Below, piece by piece: positions 34,628 to 43,419 of a stretch of 64,000 nucleotides of DNA; the stretch's first letter is position 1; each line of letters starts with the position of its first letter. The stretch is from Mycobacterium sp. AT1 (lineage in GTDB: Bacteria; Actinomycetota; Actinomycetes; Mycobacteriales; Mycobacteriaceae): the NCBI RefSeq assembly GCF_002043095.1, contig NZ_MVOC01000042.1, forward strand, positions 1-64,000. The letters are read 5' to 3'. Under the pieces are notes generated by a model. It did no database searches, was not told where the DNA came from, and saw only the letters and a program-made list of their open reading frames with translations. The position numbers and the translations under genes are program-made.

Positions 34628-35058
34628 GGGCGCACCGCAGGGCGCTCGGAAACCAGGTCATCCTCGGGCATGTCGTGGCGCACGACGCGGACCCGGCCAC
34701 CGGGTAGACAAGCCATGTAACCGTGGCGCTTGCCGTACAACTCCCACGCCGCGAAGCACTCGTCGGCGGCCACGGTGAAGCCGTAGCCGTTGGAGAACTC
34801 GACGTGCAGAGTGCCGTCGTCCTCGCAGGTGGCGAGCGTGCAGACGCTACCGGCGAAGTTCAACAACGGGCGCTGGTGATTCGGTACGTCGTTCGGGTCG
34901 ACCATCACGTCTTCGGCCGGATGTGCCCCCACCGCAGGAAGCGACAAGCGCAGGGGTCGGGTAACGACCAGCTCGTTGTAGTCGGCCATGGTGAGCACCA
35001 GGCCGCCGACCAAGCTGACGCGTTGAACCCCGCAGGCTTGGATCCACTGGGTGATCAC
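34624..35058 (-). CDS. DUF6188 family protein
   Basis: A 144-aa protein from GTG 35058 (GGAGAGGGG upstream); the frame is open to ATG 35097, but that lies inside the operator. Conserved blocks are DPNDVPNHQRPLLNFAGSVCTLATC and ECFAAWELYGKRHGYMACLPGG, which I associate with the mycobacterial DUF6188 family. Function is unknown. It is the first gene of the DUF6188-mmpL-DUF732 operon. Confidence 0.7.
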   Translation of the reverse strand: MITQWIQACGVQRVSLVGGLVLTMADYNELVVTRPLRLSLPAVGAHPAEDVMVDPNDVPNHQRPLLNFAGSVCTLATCEDDGTLHVEFSNGYGFTVAADECFAAWELYGKRHGYMACLPGGRVRVVRHDMPEDDLVSERPAVRP

Positions 35059-35088
35059 GAGACCCCTCTCCGCCGATTCGATACTCAA

Positions 35089-35125
35089 CGATACCATTGG
35101 TATCGCTACGCTACTAACAGTAGCG
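35089..35125. promoter_or_regulatory. Double operator before the mmpL operon
   Basis: Two dyads stand side by side: CGATACCA-T-TGGTATCG (35089-35105) and CGCTACT-AAC-AGTAGCG (35109-35125). The 17-mer GGTATCGCTACGCTACT across them (35099-35115) recurs exactly at 35834-35850 before the neighbouring TetR gene. One TetR regulator probably binds both places. Confidence 0.65.
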
Positions 35126-35157
35126 TTCGCGTTGCGTCGGGGCGGATCGGTTCGGCG

Positions 35158-35751
35158 TTAGCTCTCGTCGCGGACGATCAATGCGATGCTGCGTTCCAGG
35201 CGGAGTGCGACGTCGTCGGCGGAGGTGGCTTGCCGGACCCAGGCGATCAGGCTGGCCAACCAGATGTTGCCGATGAGGGCGGCGACCCGGTGGTGTCTCG
35301 GGCTCGGTTCCCCGCCGGCGATCGCGAGCCCGATCAGGTGCTCGATCGCCGCCTCGGCGTGGTCCACCTCGGCGCTCGCGCTTCCGTCGGCGACGACGAA
35401 CGCGCGGGTCACCGCCTCGGTCAGCGCTGGCCTGGCGCGCCATTCCTGACAGAGGCGAGCATTCAGCTGGCCCACCCGCAGCCGCGGCGACCCCGCCGTG
35501 ACGGTCCAATCCCGTTCAGCACCAATACGTTCGAACTCACGGGCCAATACCGCGACCAGCACGCGCGGCTTAGACGGATAGAACCGGTACAGGGTGCCTA
35601 CGGCAATCCCGGCGCCTTCGGCGACCGTGCGCATCTTCACCGCGTCGTATCCACCGCCCGTCGCGATCATTGCAGCGCAGTCCAGGATGGTCTCACGCTT
35701 GCGGGCCGCCTCAGCGAAGCGATCTTCGGTGATCGATCCGGTCGTCGTCAT
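35158..35751 (-). CDS. TetR family regulator (KstR-like HTH) of the mmpL operon
   Basis: A 197-aa TetR regulator from ATG 35751. The HTH block ETILDCAAMIATGGGYDAVKMRTVAEGAGIAVGTLYRFYPSKPRVL closely follows the pattern of KstR-type lipid regulators. It lies between the two copies of GGTATCGCTACGCTACT, one before itself and one before the mmpL operon. Hence it likely represses itself and lipid export; the ligand may be an acyl- or sterol-CoA. Confidence 0.85.
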   Translation of the reverse strand: MTTTGSITEDRFAEAARKRETILDCAAMIATGGGYDAVKMRTVAEGAGIAVGTLYRFYPSKPRVLVAVLAREFERIGAERDWTVTAGSPRLRVGQLNARLCQEWRARPALTEAVTRAFVVADGSASAEVDHAEAAIEHLIGLAIAGGEPSPRHHRVAALIGNIWLASLIAWVRQATSADDVALRLERSIALIVRDES

Positions 35752-35833
35752 CGGAAATCCGTGGCCTTTCGAGGGGCGGGTCGTCGCACGCGCAACCGAT
35801 GTCGGCGCGCCCGCCGTAGGCCGGAGGATGGGC

Positions 35834-35860
35834 GGTATCGCTACGCTACTGTTGGTACCA
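35834..35860. promoter_or_regulatory. Second copy of the TetR operator, between two TetR genes
   Basis: GGTATCGCTACGCTACT (35834-35850) is identical to 35099-35115. It is followed by GTTGGTACCA. It sits upstream of the 35158-35751 TetR gene and also about 45 bp before the divergent TetR gene at 35903, so both may be controlled from here. Confidence 0.6.
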
Positions 35861-35902
35861 TAACTGGATGCGAGTCGGAATGGCCGGACAACGGGTGCGG
35901 CG

Positions 35903-36544
35903 TTGAGCCACGCCGCACCGCCCGAGGATGACGACCCCGATCCCCGTCGGGCCCGATCGCGAACACGGCTGCTCGACGCGGCAGCACATCTACTCAGTAC
36001 CGGCGGAGTCGAGGCTGTCACGATCGAGGCCGTCACCAAGGCCTCGAAGGTCGCGCGAACCACCCTCTACCGGCATTTCAGCAGTTCCTCCCATCTTCTC
36101 GCCGCCACCTTCGAGCGACTCTTGCCCCAAGTCACCCCGCCGCTTCCGAGCTCGGTTCCCTTACGAGACCAGCTGATCGAACTGCTCACACGTCAGGCAA
36201 CCTTGTTCGCCGAGGCGCCCCTTCACCTCACCACCCTCGCCTGGGTCTCACTAGGGCCTTTGTCGCCAGATGGTAAAGACGCGGGCCACACGCAGTCACT
36301 GCGAAAAAGGGTCGTCGACCAATACCGCCAACCGTTCGACACCATCCTGCAGAGCCCCCAAGCGCGCGACGAACTCGACGACTTCGACGTCGAACTCGCC
36401 ATGTGCCAACTCGTCGGACCACTCGCCTTCGCACGCATGACCGGACTCCACACCATGAGCCGGCACCACTGCGAACACATCGTCGATGACTTCCTGACGG
36501 CGCATCAACGCGTTGGCCCCGCGGCGCACGCATCATCCTCGTAG
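35903..36544 (+). CDS. TetR family regulator
   Basis: A 213-aa TetR regulator from TTG 35903. The HTH reads LDAAAHLLSTGGVEAVTIEAVTKASKVARTTLYRHFSSSSHLLAATFERL, followed by a mycobacterial-type ligand domain. It is divergent from the KstR-like TetR gene and shares its operator region. The target genes are not evident beyond this promoter. Confidence 0.82.
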   Translation: MSHAAPPEDDDPDPRRARSRTRLLDAAAHLLSTGGVEAVTIEAVTKASKVARTTLYRHFSSSSHLLAATFERLLPQVTPPLPSSVPLRDQLIELLTRQATLFAEAPLHLTTLAWVSLGPLSPDGKDAGHTQSLRKRVVDQYRQPFDTILQSPQARDELDDFDVELAMCQLVGPLAFARMTGLHTMSRHHCEHIVDDFLTAHQRVGPAAHASSS

Positions 36545-36827
36545 AGGAAGAAAGCATGGTGAAATTCGATAACCAGAAACTCCTCGAGTAGCGCCCACGT
36601 CCGGGTTGACGATGTCCTTCATCGGGACGCCAGTCTTGCCTTGGCCGTCGCGCCGGGGGTCGACGAGTCGTCCATGCGTGTATGGGCGGTACAAATGACG
36701 CGATCACGGCCGACGGTGCGGGCTGGCCCATGGATCGCCGCAACTCGACGAGATCCTTCTGAATCTGCTCGGCGACCACCTGCAGCCGACGTCTTACACG
36801 TTCGCCTTGCGTAGGCTGGACCCTGAT

Positions 36828-37802
36828 ATGACGCTTCACGGCCAGGATGTCCTGCACCGACTACCACCAGCGCCGATGCTGGCGACGGCTGGTCCGCCGC
36901 CCGGTGGAGACGGCTGGGTCGTCGAGCCGAAGTTTGACGGGGCGCGGTGTATCGCTCGCGTTGACTCTGGCCGGGCGGAGCTATTCAGTCGGCAGGCCAC
37001 GAATTTGTCATTGTTTTTTCCTGAGGTGGCGACGGGATGCTCGACTCTCGGCCAACGTGACGCCCTGCTGGATGGCGAGATCATCGTCTTGGACGCCGGC
37101 ACGCGGCCCAACTTTCAACTGCTACAACGTCGACTGAGTAGTCCGAGGCCGCGCGCCACGCTGCAGCGTCGTCTTCCCGCGCGTCTTCTCGTCTTCGATG
37201 TGCTCCACCTCGATGGACAGGACTTGACGCACCAGCCTTACCGTGTGCGTCGGAACATCCTCGAAGGACTCGGCCTCGATCGGCTGGCTCCCGAGCTAGC
37301 GACCTCACCGGCTTGGTTCGGTCTCGATGGACGCGACGTCCTGCGTGCCATGGTGAGCGCCGGGATGGAAGGCGTTGTCTGCAAGGCCATTGATTCCCAG
37401 TATCAGGTTGGCCGGCGCAGCCGGCAGTGGGTCAAGACGCCCTACCGTTGTAGCGGTCAGTTCGTAGTCGGTGGTTTCGTTGCCTCGAGCGAGACCTCAG
37501 TCGGTGCCGTCCTGGTCGGTGCGTATGACGCGGCTGGCGATCTTTCCTACTGCGGCACCGTCAGTGTCGGTTTCAGCCATCGCGCACGCCGAAGTTTGTA
37601 CCTAGGCCTGTCGAGCATCGAGCGAGGCACCTCACCGTTTAGCACCGCCAGTCTTGTGGAGCGCGGCGGACGGGTGCGTTGGGTCCACCCTCGCGTGGTG
37701 GGTCGGATCGAGTACCGCGAGTTCACCGGGAGACTTCGTCACCCCGCGTGGAAGGGTGTCCTGAACGTCGACGCGTTCACCGTTCGCCTACCGGACTGCT
37801 AA
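36828..37802 (+). CDS. ATP-dependent DNA ligase carried by the transposon
   Basis: A 324-aa ligase of the LigC/LigD-ligase type from ATG 36828. The adenylation motif is EPKFDGARC (K35). ALLDGEIIVLD and FDVLHLDGQD follow, then MEGVVCKAIDSQY and the OB-fold end WKGVLNVDAF. It is complete but only distantly similar to the split copy A and intact copy B ligases. It lies next to tnpC at the inner end of the transposition module. A role in joining ends during transposition, or replacing the ligase it destroys, is possible but unproven. Confidence 0.85.
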   Translation: MTLHGQDVLHRLPPAPMLATAGPPPGGDGWVVEPKFDGARCIARVDSGRAELFSRQATNLSLFFPEVATGCSTLGQRDALLDGEIIVLDAGTRPNFQLLQRRLSSPRPRATLQRRLPARLLVFDVLHLDGQDLTHQPYRVRRNILEGLGLDRLAPELATSPAWFGLDGRDVLRAMVSAGMEGVVCKAIDSQYQVGRRSRQWVKTPYRCSGQFVVGGFVASSETSVGAVLVGAYDAAGDLSYCGTVSVGFSHRARRSLYLGLSSIERGTSPFSTASLVERGGRVRWVHPRVVGRIEYREFTGRLRHPAWKGVLNVDAFTVRLPDC

Positions 37803-37816
37803 CGGCAGTCCGAGCC

Positions 37817-38335
37817 TCACTGCGTTTTGTTGAGCGCGGTGATTAGCTCTCTGTTGGCGGCGCGGGCGGCATCGAGTTCTGCTTCGCGCTGTTCCAGTTG
37901 GCGTTGCAAAGCAACGTTGCGTTGTTCGAGTCCGGTGACTTGTCGTTGAAGCTCGTCGATGTCTGGTGCTGCGCCGAGGCCTGATTCGAGCCATGCCTGC
38001 TGGCCGAGGGTCTCGGACAGCTTGCGTTCCAGCTGCCGATTCTGGGCGGCCATCCGTGCGATGCGTTGTTGGGCGTTGACTAGGTCGGCCCGTAGTGATG
38101 CGTTTGTCACTGACACCCCGGACTGCTCGGGCGTCGGTGTGGCTTGGGAGGTATGGATGTTGGCGAGAAGATCGGGGTGCCGGTAGAGGAAGCTTCGGTC
38201 GACACCGGCTGCGCGGGCGATGGACGCGACGCTGACGGCGTGGCCTTGGTCCCGGGCGCGGTCCAGTGCTTTTTTGACGCGTTCACGGCGGCGGTGTGAA
38301 TCAGCCCGGCGGCCGGTGATTAGCGCTTCGGTCAT
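37817..38335 (-). CDS. tnpC: TnpC-like protein (DUF6262) of the Tn554-type module
   Basis: About 172 aa from ATG 38335 (a TTG 6 bp earlier overlaps the tnpB stop). An N-terminal HTH (VSVASIARAAGVDRSFLYRHPDL) precedes a long coiled coil (residues 80-170). This matches DUF6262, the TnpC-type accessory protein that accompanies TnpA and TnpB in Tn554-family elements, where it affects efficiency and orientation of insertion. Confidence 0.82.
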   Translation of the reverse strand: MTEALITGRRADSHRRRERVKKALDRARDQGHAVSVASIARAAGVDRSFLYRHPDLLANIHTSQATPTPEQSGVSVTNASLRADLVNAQQRIARMAAQNRQLERKLSETLGQQAWLESGLGAAPDIDELQRQVTGLEQRNVALQRQLEQREAELDAARAANRELITALNKTQ

Positions 38336-38337
38336 CG

Positions 38338-40827
38338 TCAAGCCGTTCTGTCGGGACGGATGGTGGACGGAGGCTGCCGGACGCTCGGCATGTTGAGGCG
38401 CACGACGCCGTTTCGGGCTCGCCGCACCACACCGACGGCCTCCTCGATCTGTGTGCGATCCGCCTCGGAGAGGTCGTCGACATCGGCTTTGATGCGTGCG
38501 ATGAGGCGGCGGATCCGGGTGACCTCCTCGTCGGACGGCAGCGCCTCGCTTCTAGCCCACTCGTCTGCGTCGAGGAAGCTAAGCAGCTTCTCGCGTGTCC
38601 GCAGCAGGCTGGCGAGATAGCCTTCTAGATCGGGCAGGTAAGACACGTCGGTGCTGAAGTGGGCGCATCCCACGCAGCGGAACCGAACTGGGCAGTCATT
38701 GCCTCCAGCGGCGACATTGGCTGGCTCGCTGCACATTCCATAGGGTACGGCGACCTCTCCGACTGCCCTCCGAAGATGTTCAGAGTCCAACAATTTCTTA
38801 GCGATGCTCCAAGTCCGATTGCCGTGCCGATCGAACTGCATGGCCGTCACCCGGTCGACCGCATTGCGACGCCGTTGCTCACCGACGCGGTAGTAACCCT
38901 GGGTCGTGACGAGATTGAGGTGGTCCATCAGTTCGCGCAGGACGTCGACGGGCACACCGGCGTCGGCATGGCGTTGGGCGTAGGTGTGGCGGTACGCGTA
39001 GGGGAACATGCGGCTCTTGTCGAACGGCATCGGCTCGGGCGCCTTGCCGTCGATTGTCGTCACTTTCGGCACCAGAACCTCGGGCAGGGAATCGACCCAT
39101 TTCCGGTGTCGTGCTCCGACGGTTTCATCGCGCATGCCCTTGGCGCCGTACGGGTTCTTGATCGATGTCGGTAGCAACTTCAGCTCCCCAGCTGGCGTGT
39201 CCGGAAAGCGCTGGCGCACCCGCTGCTGCTGCCGTTCGATGACGGCGAGCGTCGCGGCCCCTATCGGTAGCCGGCGCTGCAAGCGGTTGGCCTTGCGGTT
39301 GTCGTAGATCAGCACCGCGTCGCCGCCGCCGTCGCGGCTGATGCAGTCAAATGCCAGTTCGCAGATCTCCTCCGGGCGGCGGCCCGTGTCGATCATCAAC
39401 TCGACGGCCACCCGCACTTCAGTGCCCGCTTGAACCTCGAGTCCATCAAGGTGCTGACACAGGTGTCGGACCACCTCCACGGGTAAGTCTCGGCCAGCGG
39501 CCTGCTCATCGGGCTCATCAGGGATGTCTCCCTCGGCGATTGAGAAGTCGTCGGGCAGGCCGTGCAGTGGTTGGCCAATGCGGGTAACGCCAATGGCGCG
39601 CATCTGGTTCAGGGTGCGGCGCAGTTCGCGGACCGCACGCGCACGCAACTTGCCGGTAATCTGGCCACCAGATTCCAAGAAGGCCATCCGGTTCAGGAAT
39701 GCCGTGATGTCGCTGCGACTCAGCAGGTGCAGATCGTCACCGCTGTCGCCGCGCTGAAGGTGGAGACTCTCGCTGAGTAGTACCAGGTAATTGATTCTGG
39801 TTTGGCACTGGCTCTTACCGCCTTTACCGCGACGGCGCGGCAGGTCGTTGTATACCTCGACCTTTGCCGCGGCACGCAGCCACGATTGGGAGATCGATCC
39901 GAACCTCAGCGTTCCTGGGTGACCGAAGACGGCAAGATCCCAGACATCCTTCGCCGCCTCCATCTCGGGCGTCGTGCGCCACCTGCGGGCACTGGTCACG
40001 AACTTGCGATGCAGCTTGGCCACTTCGTAGGTGAGCTGGCCTGCATCCGCGTCATCGATGGTGGCAACTTGCTGACTTCGCAACTGGCGAGCCAGCATTC
40101 GGAAGTGCGACACATCGAGACGAACCCCTTCGGCGACGTGTTGTTGCAACCCGTAGAGCAACTCTGCGACTACCCGGTCCGGCAGCCCACGAAGAGTGAC
40201 CTCTCCCCGCACGGTGATCGCCGGCTGGATACGCCGGAACTTCTCCTCGTCACTCACACTGATCGCAGTCCCACCAACGTATTCACGCCACCGGGCGGCG
40301 TGCGCTGGGCAGTACGAGTTACTACTCGACACGCGTTCCCGCGTACAGGCACCCACCCCGCACTCACCGAAGGTGACAACCACGTCGAGGTCTGGCTGGT
40401 TGATGAAATCTTCAACCGCCATGTGGCGCCTCTTGCGGGCACGCTCATGGGCACCGCACAGACCCGTCCCGGTTCGCGCGGTCCTCTCGCAGGTCTTGAC
40501 CCCGCATGGATCGTCGCTGAATCGACGATGACGAACGCGTGGCACCTGGACGAAGTCAGCTAGAGGGGGAAGTTCGAGTTGCTTCCAGCGCAGATTGCAT
40601 GCAGCACACAAACCTTCGGATATCAGCATCTTCTGGTCACAATCGGGAACGACGCACTCCCGCCAGCCGAGCACGGCATGGTCACGAGGGAACCACAGAA
40701 CGCGATCATCGCCGGACCAGTTCACCGACGTCAGGAATAGCTGCGAAACCGCGTTCCACAGCTCGGCACTGGTCGCACCGTCTGCGTCTGTCTCGGCAGC
40801 AGCGGCGCGATGCGCAGCGATTGTCAC
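38338..40827 (-). CDS. tnpB: TnpB-like large tyrosine recombinase of the Tn554-type module
   Basis: An 829-aa recombinase. The N-terminal third has Cys clusters that may bind zinc (CVVPDCDQ...CAACN, CGVKTCE...CGAH, CGVGACTRE...CPAH). The catalytic part shows IDTGRRPEEICEL (Arg), FPYAYRHTYAQRHADAG and MDHLNLVTTQGYYRV (His, Tyr). A second Cys group CPVRFRCVGCAHF lies near residue 715. Length and order agree with Tn554 TnpB-type proteins. It overlaps tnpA by 4 bp. Confidence 0.85.
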   Translation of the reverse strand: MTIAAHRAAAAETDADGATSAELWNAVSQLFLTSVNWSGDDRVLWFPRDHAVLGWRECVVPDCDQKMLISEGLCAACNLRWKQLELPPLADFVQVPRVRHRRFSDDPCGVKTCERTARTGTGLCGAHERARKRRHMAVEDFINQPDLDVVVTFGECGVGACTRERVSSSNSYCPAHAARWREYVGGTAISVSDEEKFRRIQPAITVRGEVTLRGLPDRVVAELLYGLQQHVAEGVRLDVSHFRMLARQLRSQQVATIDDADAGQLTYEVAKLHRKFVTSARRWRTTPEMEAAKDVWDLAVFGHPGTLRFGSISQSWLRAAAKVEVYNDLPRRRGKGGKSQCQTRINYLVLLSESLHLQRGDSGDDLHLLSRSDITAFLNRMAFLESGGQITGKLRARAVRELRRTLNQMRAIGVTRIGQPLHGLPDDFSIAEGDIPDEPDEQAAGRDLPVEVVRHLCQHLDGLEVQAGTEVRVAVELMIDTGRRPEEICELAFDCISRDGGGDAVLIYDNRKANRLQRRLPIGAATLAVIERQQQRVRQRFPDTPAGELKLLPTSIKNPYGAKGMRDETVGARHRKWVDSLPEVLVPKVTTIDGKAPEPMPFDKSRMFPYAYRHTYAQRHADAGVPVDVLRELMDHLNLVTTQGYYRVGEQRRRNAVDRVTAMQFDRHGNRTWSIAKKLLDSEHLRRAVGEVAVPYGMCSEPANVAAGGNDCPVRFRCVGCAHFSTDVSYLPDLEGYLASLLRTREKLLSFLDADEWARSEALPSDEEVTRIRRLIARIKADVDDLSEADRTQIEEAVGVVRRARNGVVRLNMPSVRQPPSTIRPDRTA

Positions 40828-41999
40828 TTTCCTCGCGCCGTCTCGCGTGGCGAGCCGACGCGGTTCACTGCGGCCCTAAGACGGTCGGCTGAAGGATGTA
40901 GGTAGGGCTGGGACGAAGTCGGGCTCGAATGGCCCATCAGCGTCTGGATCTCGTCGAGCAGCGCTCCAGAATCGGCCAGGTTGCTCCCAAAGGCATGACG
41001 ACCCTGGTGTGGAGTCACCGTCCGCGCGAGACCTGCTCGGCGAGACAATGCCTCGAAGAGTTCGTTAAATGCTCCTGGCTGCATCGGCGCCCCCAGCGGC
41101 GCCCGGAAAAGGTTGACCAGCATGTAGTCGCAATCTGCGGCCGCCGGTTGTTCGTCACGCTCCAACAGGTACAAATCCACGCTTCGCACGACCAGGAAGT
41201 CAAGCGGCACCGCGCGGGGGCGCCGCGACTTCGCCCAAGCCCCGTTCGCATTCTGTCGGCGAACGACATGCAGATGCGCTCCGGCGACTGAACAGTCGTG
41301 AACGGCGTTGTCGGGCAACATGTGCAAGTCTGAGCGACGCAACCCGGCAGCCTCCCCACGCCGCAATCCCACGCGTGACAGCAACAGCACGATTAGCCTG
41401 TCTCTGGCCGAGCGGCATGCTTCCATCAACGCAATGATCTCTTCGTTCGTCGCGCGGTCGACTGCCGTCCTAGGCTCACTCATTCGATGGCGGGCCCGCA
41501 GCCGATATCGCAGACTCGAATCTTCACCGCGAGCCTCCATCGGAAGATCCCGTGAGTCACCCATCTCGTAGATCTGGTCCATCACCGACGCCGGCACTTG
41601 CTTCGTGACCACCGCGAACGCGAGGAATCCACGCACGGCGACCAGGATGCGATTGATCCGTCCGACACTTCTAACGGCCTCGGTACCCGGACCAGGTATG
41701 AGGCGCGATCCAGTCGCAGGCTGATACCTCAGCCAGGTGATGAACAACCCCAAGTCGCCTGCAGCACTACGCCAGTCACGGCCTGTAGTAAAGCACCACC
41801 GAAGGAATAGCGAGACACTCTCGGCATATGCCTTCGAAGTGGACTCGGCACGATCACGGCCGAACCTAAGCTCTGTCAGGAATTGGTGCGCAACCGGATG
41901 CACCTCGTACTGATCATCGATCACAGTCCAGTAGCGGTCACCAGATGGCATCCGAACAAGAAATGCACGCATATGCGCCCAATCAACGATCACATTCAC
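40824..41999 (-). CDS. tnpA: TnpA-like tyrosine recombinase of the Tn554-type module
   Basis: A 391-aa tyrosine recombinase with all catalytic residues: Arg in LSRVGLRRGEAAGLRRSDL, HxxR in VTPHQGRHAFGSNLADSG, His in TLMGHSSP and Tyr in SSQPYLHPS. An N-terminal SAM-like core-binding domain is present. It starts about 80 bp from the right end of the element and reads inward, the same layout as Tn554. Confidence 0.88.
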   Translation of the reverse strand: MNVIVDWAHMRAFLVRMPSGDRYWTVIDDQYEVHPVAHQFLTELRFGRDRAESTSKAYAESVSLFLRWCFTTGRDWRSAAGDLGLFITWLRYQPATGSRLIPGPGTEAVRSVGRINRILVAVRGFLAFAVVTKQVPASVMDQIYEMGDSRDLPMEARGEDSSLRYRLRARHRMSEPRTAVDRATNEEIIALMEACRSARDRLIVLLLSRVGLRRGEAAGLRRSDLHMLPDNAVHDCSVAGAHLHVVRRQNANGAWAKSRRPRAVPLDFLVVRSVDLYLLERDEQPAAADCDYMLVNLFRAPLGAPMQPGAFNELFEALSRRAGLARTVTPHQGRHAFGSNLADSGALLDEIQTLMGHSSPTSSQPYLHPSADRLRAAVNRVGSPRETARGK

Positions 42000-42081
42000 G
42001 ACTCACCACAAACTCAACACCCCCGGAGAATCACTTCCAAGCACATTTGCGCCGTGTCGCGTGCAACGGGTCACCACACCT

Positions 42082-42098
42082 GTCGAAGCCCGAGAGAA
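42082..42098. repeat. Right terminal inverted repeat of the Tn554-like element
   Basis: On the minus strand it reads TTCTCTCGGGCTTCGAC, an imperfect copy of the left end at 17592-17607. Directly outside it, CGTCACGCGAACC continues the interrupted ligase gene. Confidence 0.7.
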
Positions 42099-42918
42099 CG
42101 TCACGCGAACCTTCCCGGAACTCGGGGGCGTCGCCGAGTCGGTTGGGCGACGGTCGATGATTTTGGATGGGGAAATCGTCGCCCTGGACGCTCGGGGGCG
42201 GCCGTCGTTCACCCGTCTGCAGCGACGATGGCCGCAGCACCGTCGGCCCGATGCGGCGCTGCTGCGTGAGGTGCCCGTGCGCGTCATGGGCTTCGACGTC
42301 CTCGAATTCGAGGGGCGAAGTCTCACCGCGCGACCGTGGCACGAGCGCCGCGCGATCTTGGAGACTGTGTCGGTCGTCGACCGGTCGCCGGTGCTCACCG
42401 TGCCGCGCGCGTTCACCGACGTGTCGCCCGCCGACATGTTGGCCGTGGCAGCCTCACACGGGATGGAGGGCGTGGTCATCAAACGTGTTGACTCGCCCTA
42501 TGTTTCGGGTCGGTCCGGATTGTGGACGAAAGTGCCCGTGAGGTTGACTGCCGAGCTGGTGATTGTTGGGTTCTGGTGCGCTGCAGGACCTGGCGGCGCG
42601 AGCGCAGTCGGTTCCTTGCTCCTGGCCGGCCACGACGACGCGGGCCGCCTGGTTGCTGTCGGCCAAGTCGGCACCGGATTCAGCTCCTCCATGCGCCGGT
42701 ATCTGTTCGGCTTGCTAAGCCCCCTACGTTGCCCGAACACGCCCTTGGCGTTGCCGGTGGAAGCGACCGGTGTGCGCTGGGTGATGCCGACCCAAGTCGG
42801 TGAAGTTGCCTACCGCGAGTACGTCCCGGGCCTGTGGTTACGTCATACCAGCTGGAAGGGGCTGCGCGACAAATTGGCTGGTGACATTTGCGTCCCTGCG
42901 GCCTCCGGGGCGGTGTAG
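42099..42918 (+). pseudogene. ATP-dependent DNA ligase, 3' fragment (copy A)
   Basis: Continues the ligase begun at 17407: RTFPELGGVAESVGRRSMILDGEIVALD through GMEGVVIKR and the C-terminal YVPGLWLRHTSWKGLRDKL, closely matching copy B. It lacks the KWDG lysine, which is on the other fragment, so it cannot be adenylated. The open frame extends a little upstream into the transposon end without a ribosome site. Confidence 0.9.
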
Positions 42919-43104
42919 GGCCGCACTGCATCCCGCGCTGGCGTGGCGCTCAGCTCAGCGCGGGATCCAGGATGTCGGCCAACGCGTCGTCCCCGCGGGC
43001 TGCAAGAGGGCGTTCGACGTCGTCCGGTTGACAGTGCAGCGCCGCAGTGGAGACACGACGACTGGCTGGACGACCCTGTCGCTCCCCGACGCGACAATGG
43101 GTCG

Positions 43105-43419
43105 ATGAGTGATGACGGCAACGGCGGTTTACAGGTCCGCCAGACCCCCCGCGCGCGGAATGGCGACTTCCATGTCTCCGACTTCACGACCATGGTGCGG
43201 GTCGCCGGGCGGCCAGCGGCGGTGCGTGTCTACACCGCCGCCGAGCTGGACGAAGCTGCACAGTACGCCGCCGCCGTGGGGGGACAAGCCATGTCGTTGC
43301 CCCTTGCGCCACCCGCCGGTTACACCGTTGGTGGCAACGGGTCCCTTGTCCCGGTTGCCACTCATGGTGGTTACAACGATGCTATCGACCCCGAGGAATC
43401 GGCGTCGACGACAACCTGA
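43105..43419 (+). CDS. Small conserved protein downstream of the ligase (copy A), altered C-terminus
   Basis: A 104-aa protein starting MSDDGNGGLQVRQTPRARNGDF, homologous to the copy B protein at 61839-62138. Both share the pattern VRV.G.PAAVRVYT.AE...AA.YAA..GG. The last 20 residues differ from copy B and overlap the end of the truncated hsdR, so the original tail has probably been replaced by recombination. Function is unknown; it always follows the ligase here. Confidence 0.6.
   Translation: MSDDGNGGLQVRQTPRARNGDFHVSDFTTMVRVAGRPAAVRVYTAAELDEAAQYAAAVGGQAMSLPLAPPAGYTVGGNGSLVPVATHGGYNDAIDPEESASTTT

Larger units (their letters stand above)
17592..42098. mobile_element. 24.5 kb Tn554-family transposon with alkane/lipid cargo, inserted in a DNA ligase gene
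   Basis: Both ends fall precisely between two complementary halves of one ligase gene. The left end TTCTCTAGGGGTCGAC (17592-17607) and the inverted right end TTCTCTCGGGCTTCGAC (complement of 42082-42098) are imperfect terminal repeats. The tnpA-tnpB-tnpC genes (41999 to 37817) lie at the right end and read inward, as in Tn554. Target-side junction sequences are ACGTGTC and ACGTCAC, compatible with Tn554-type core exchange without target duplication. Cargo includes CYP153, MmpL, thioesterases, regulators and a DNA ligase. Confidence 0.82.
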
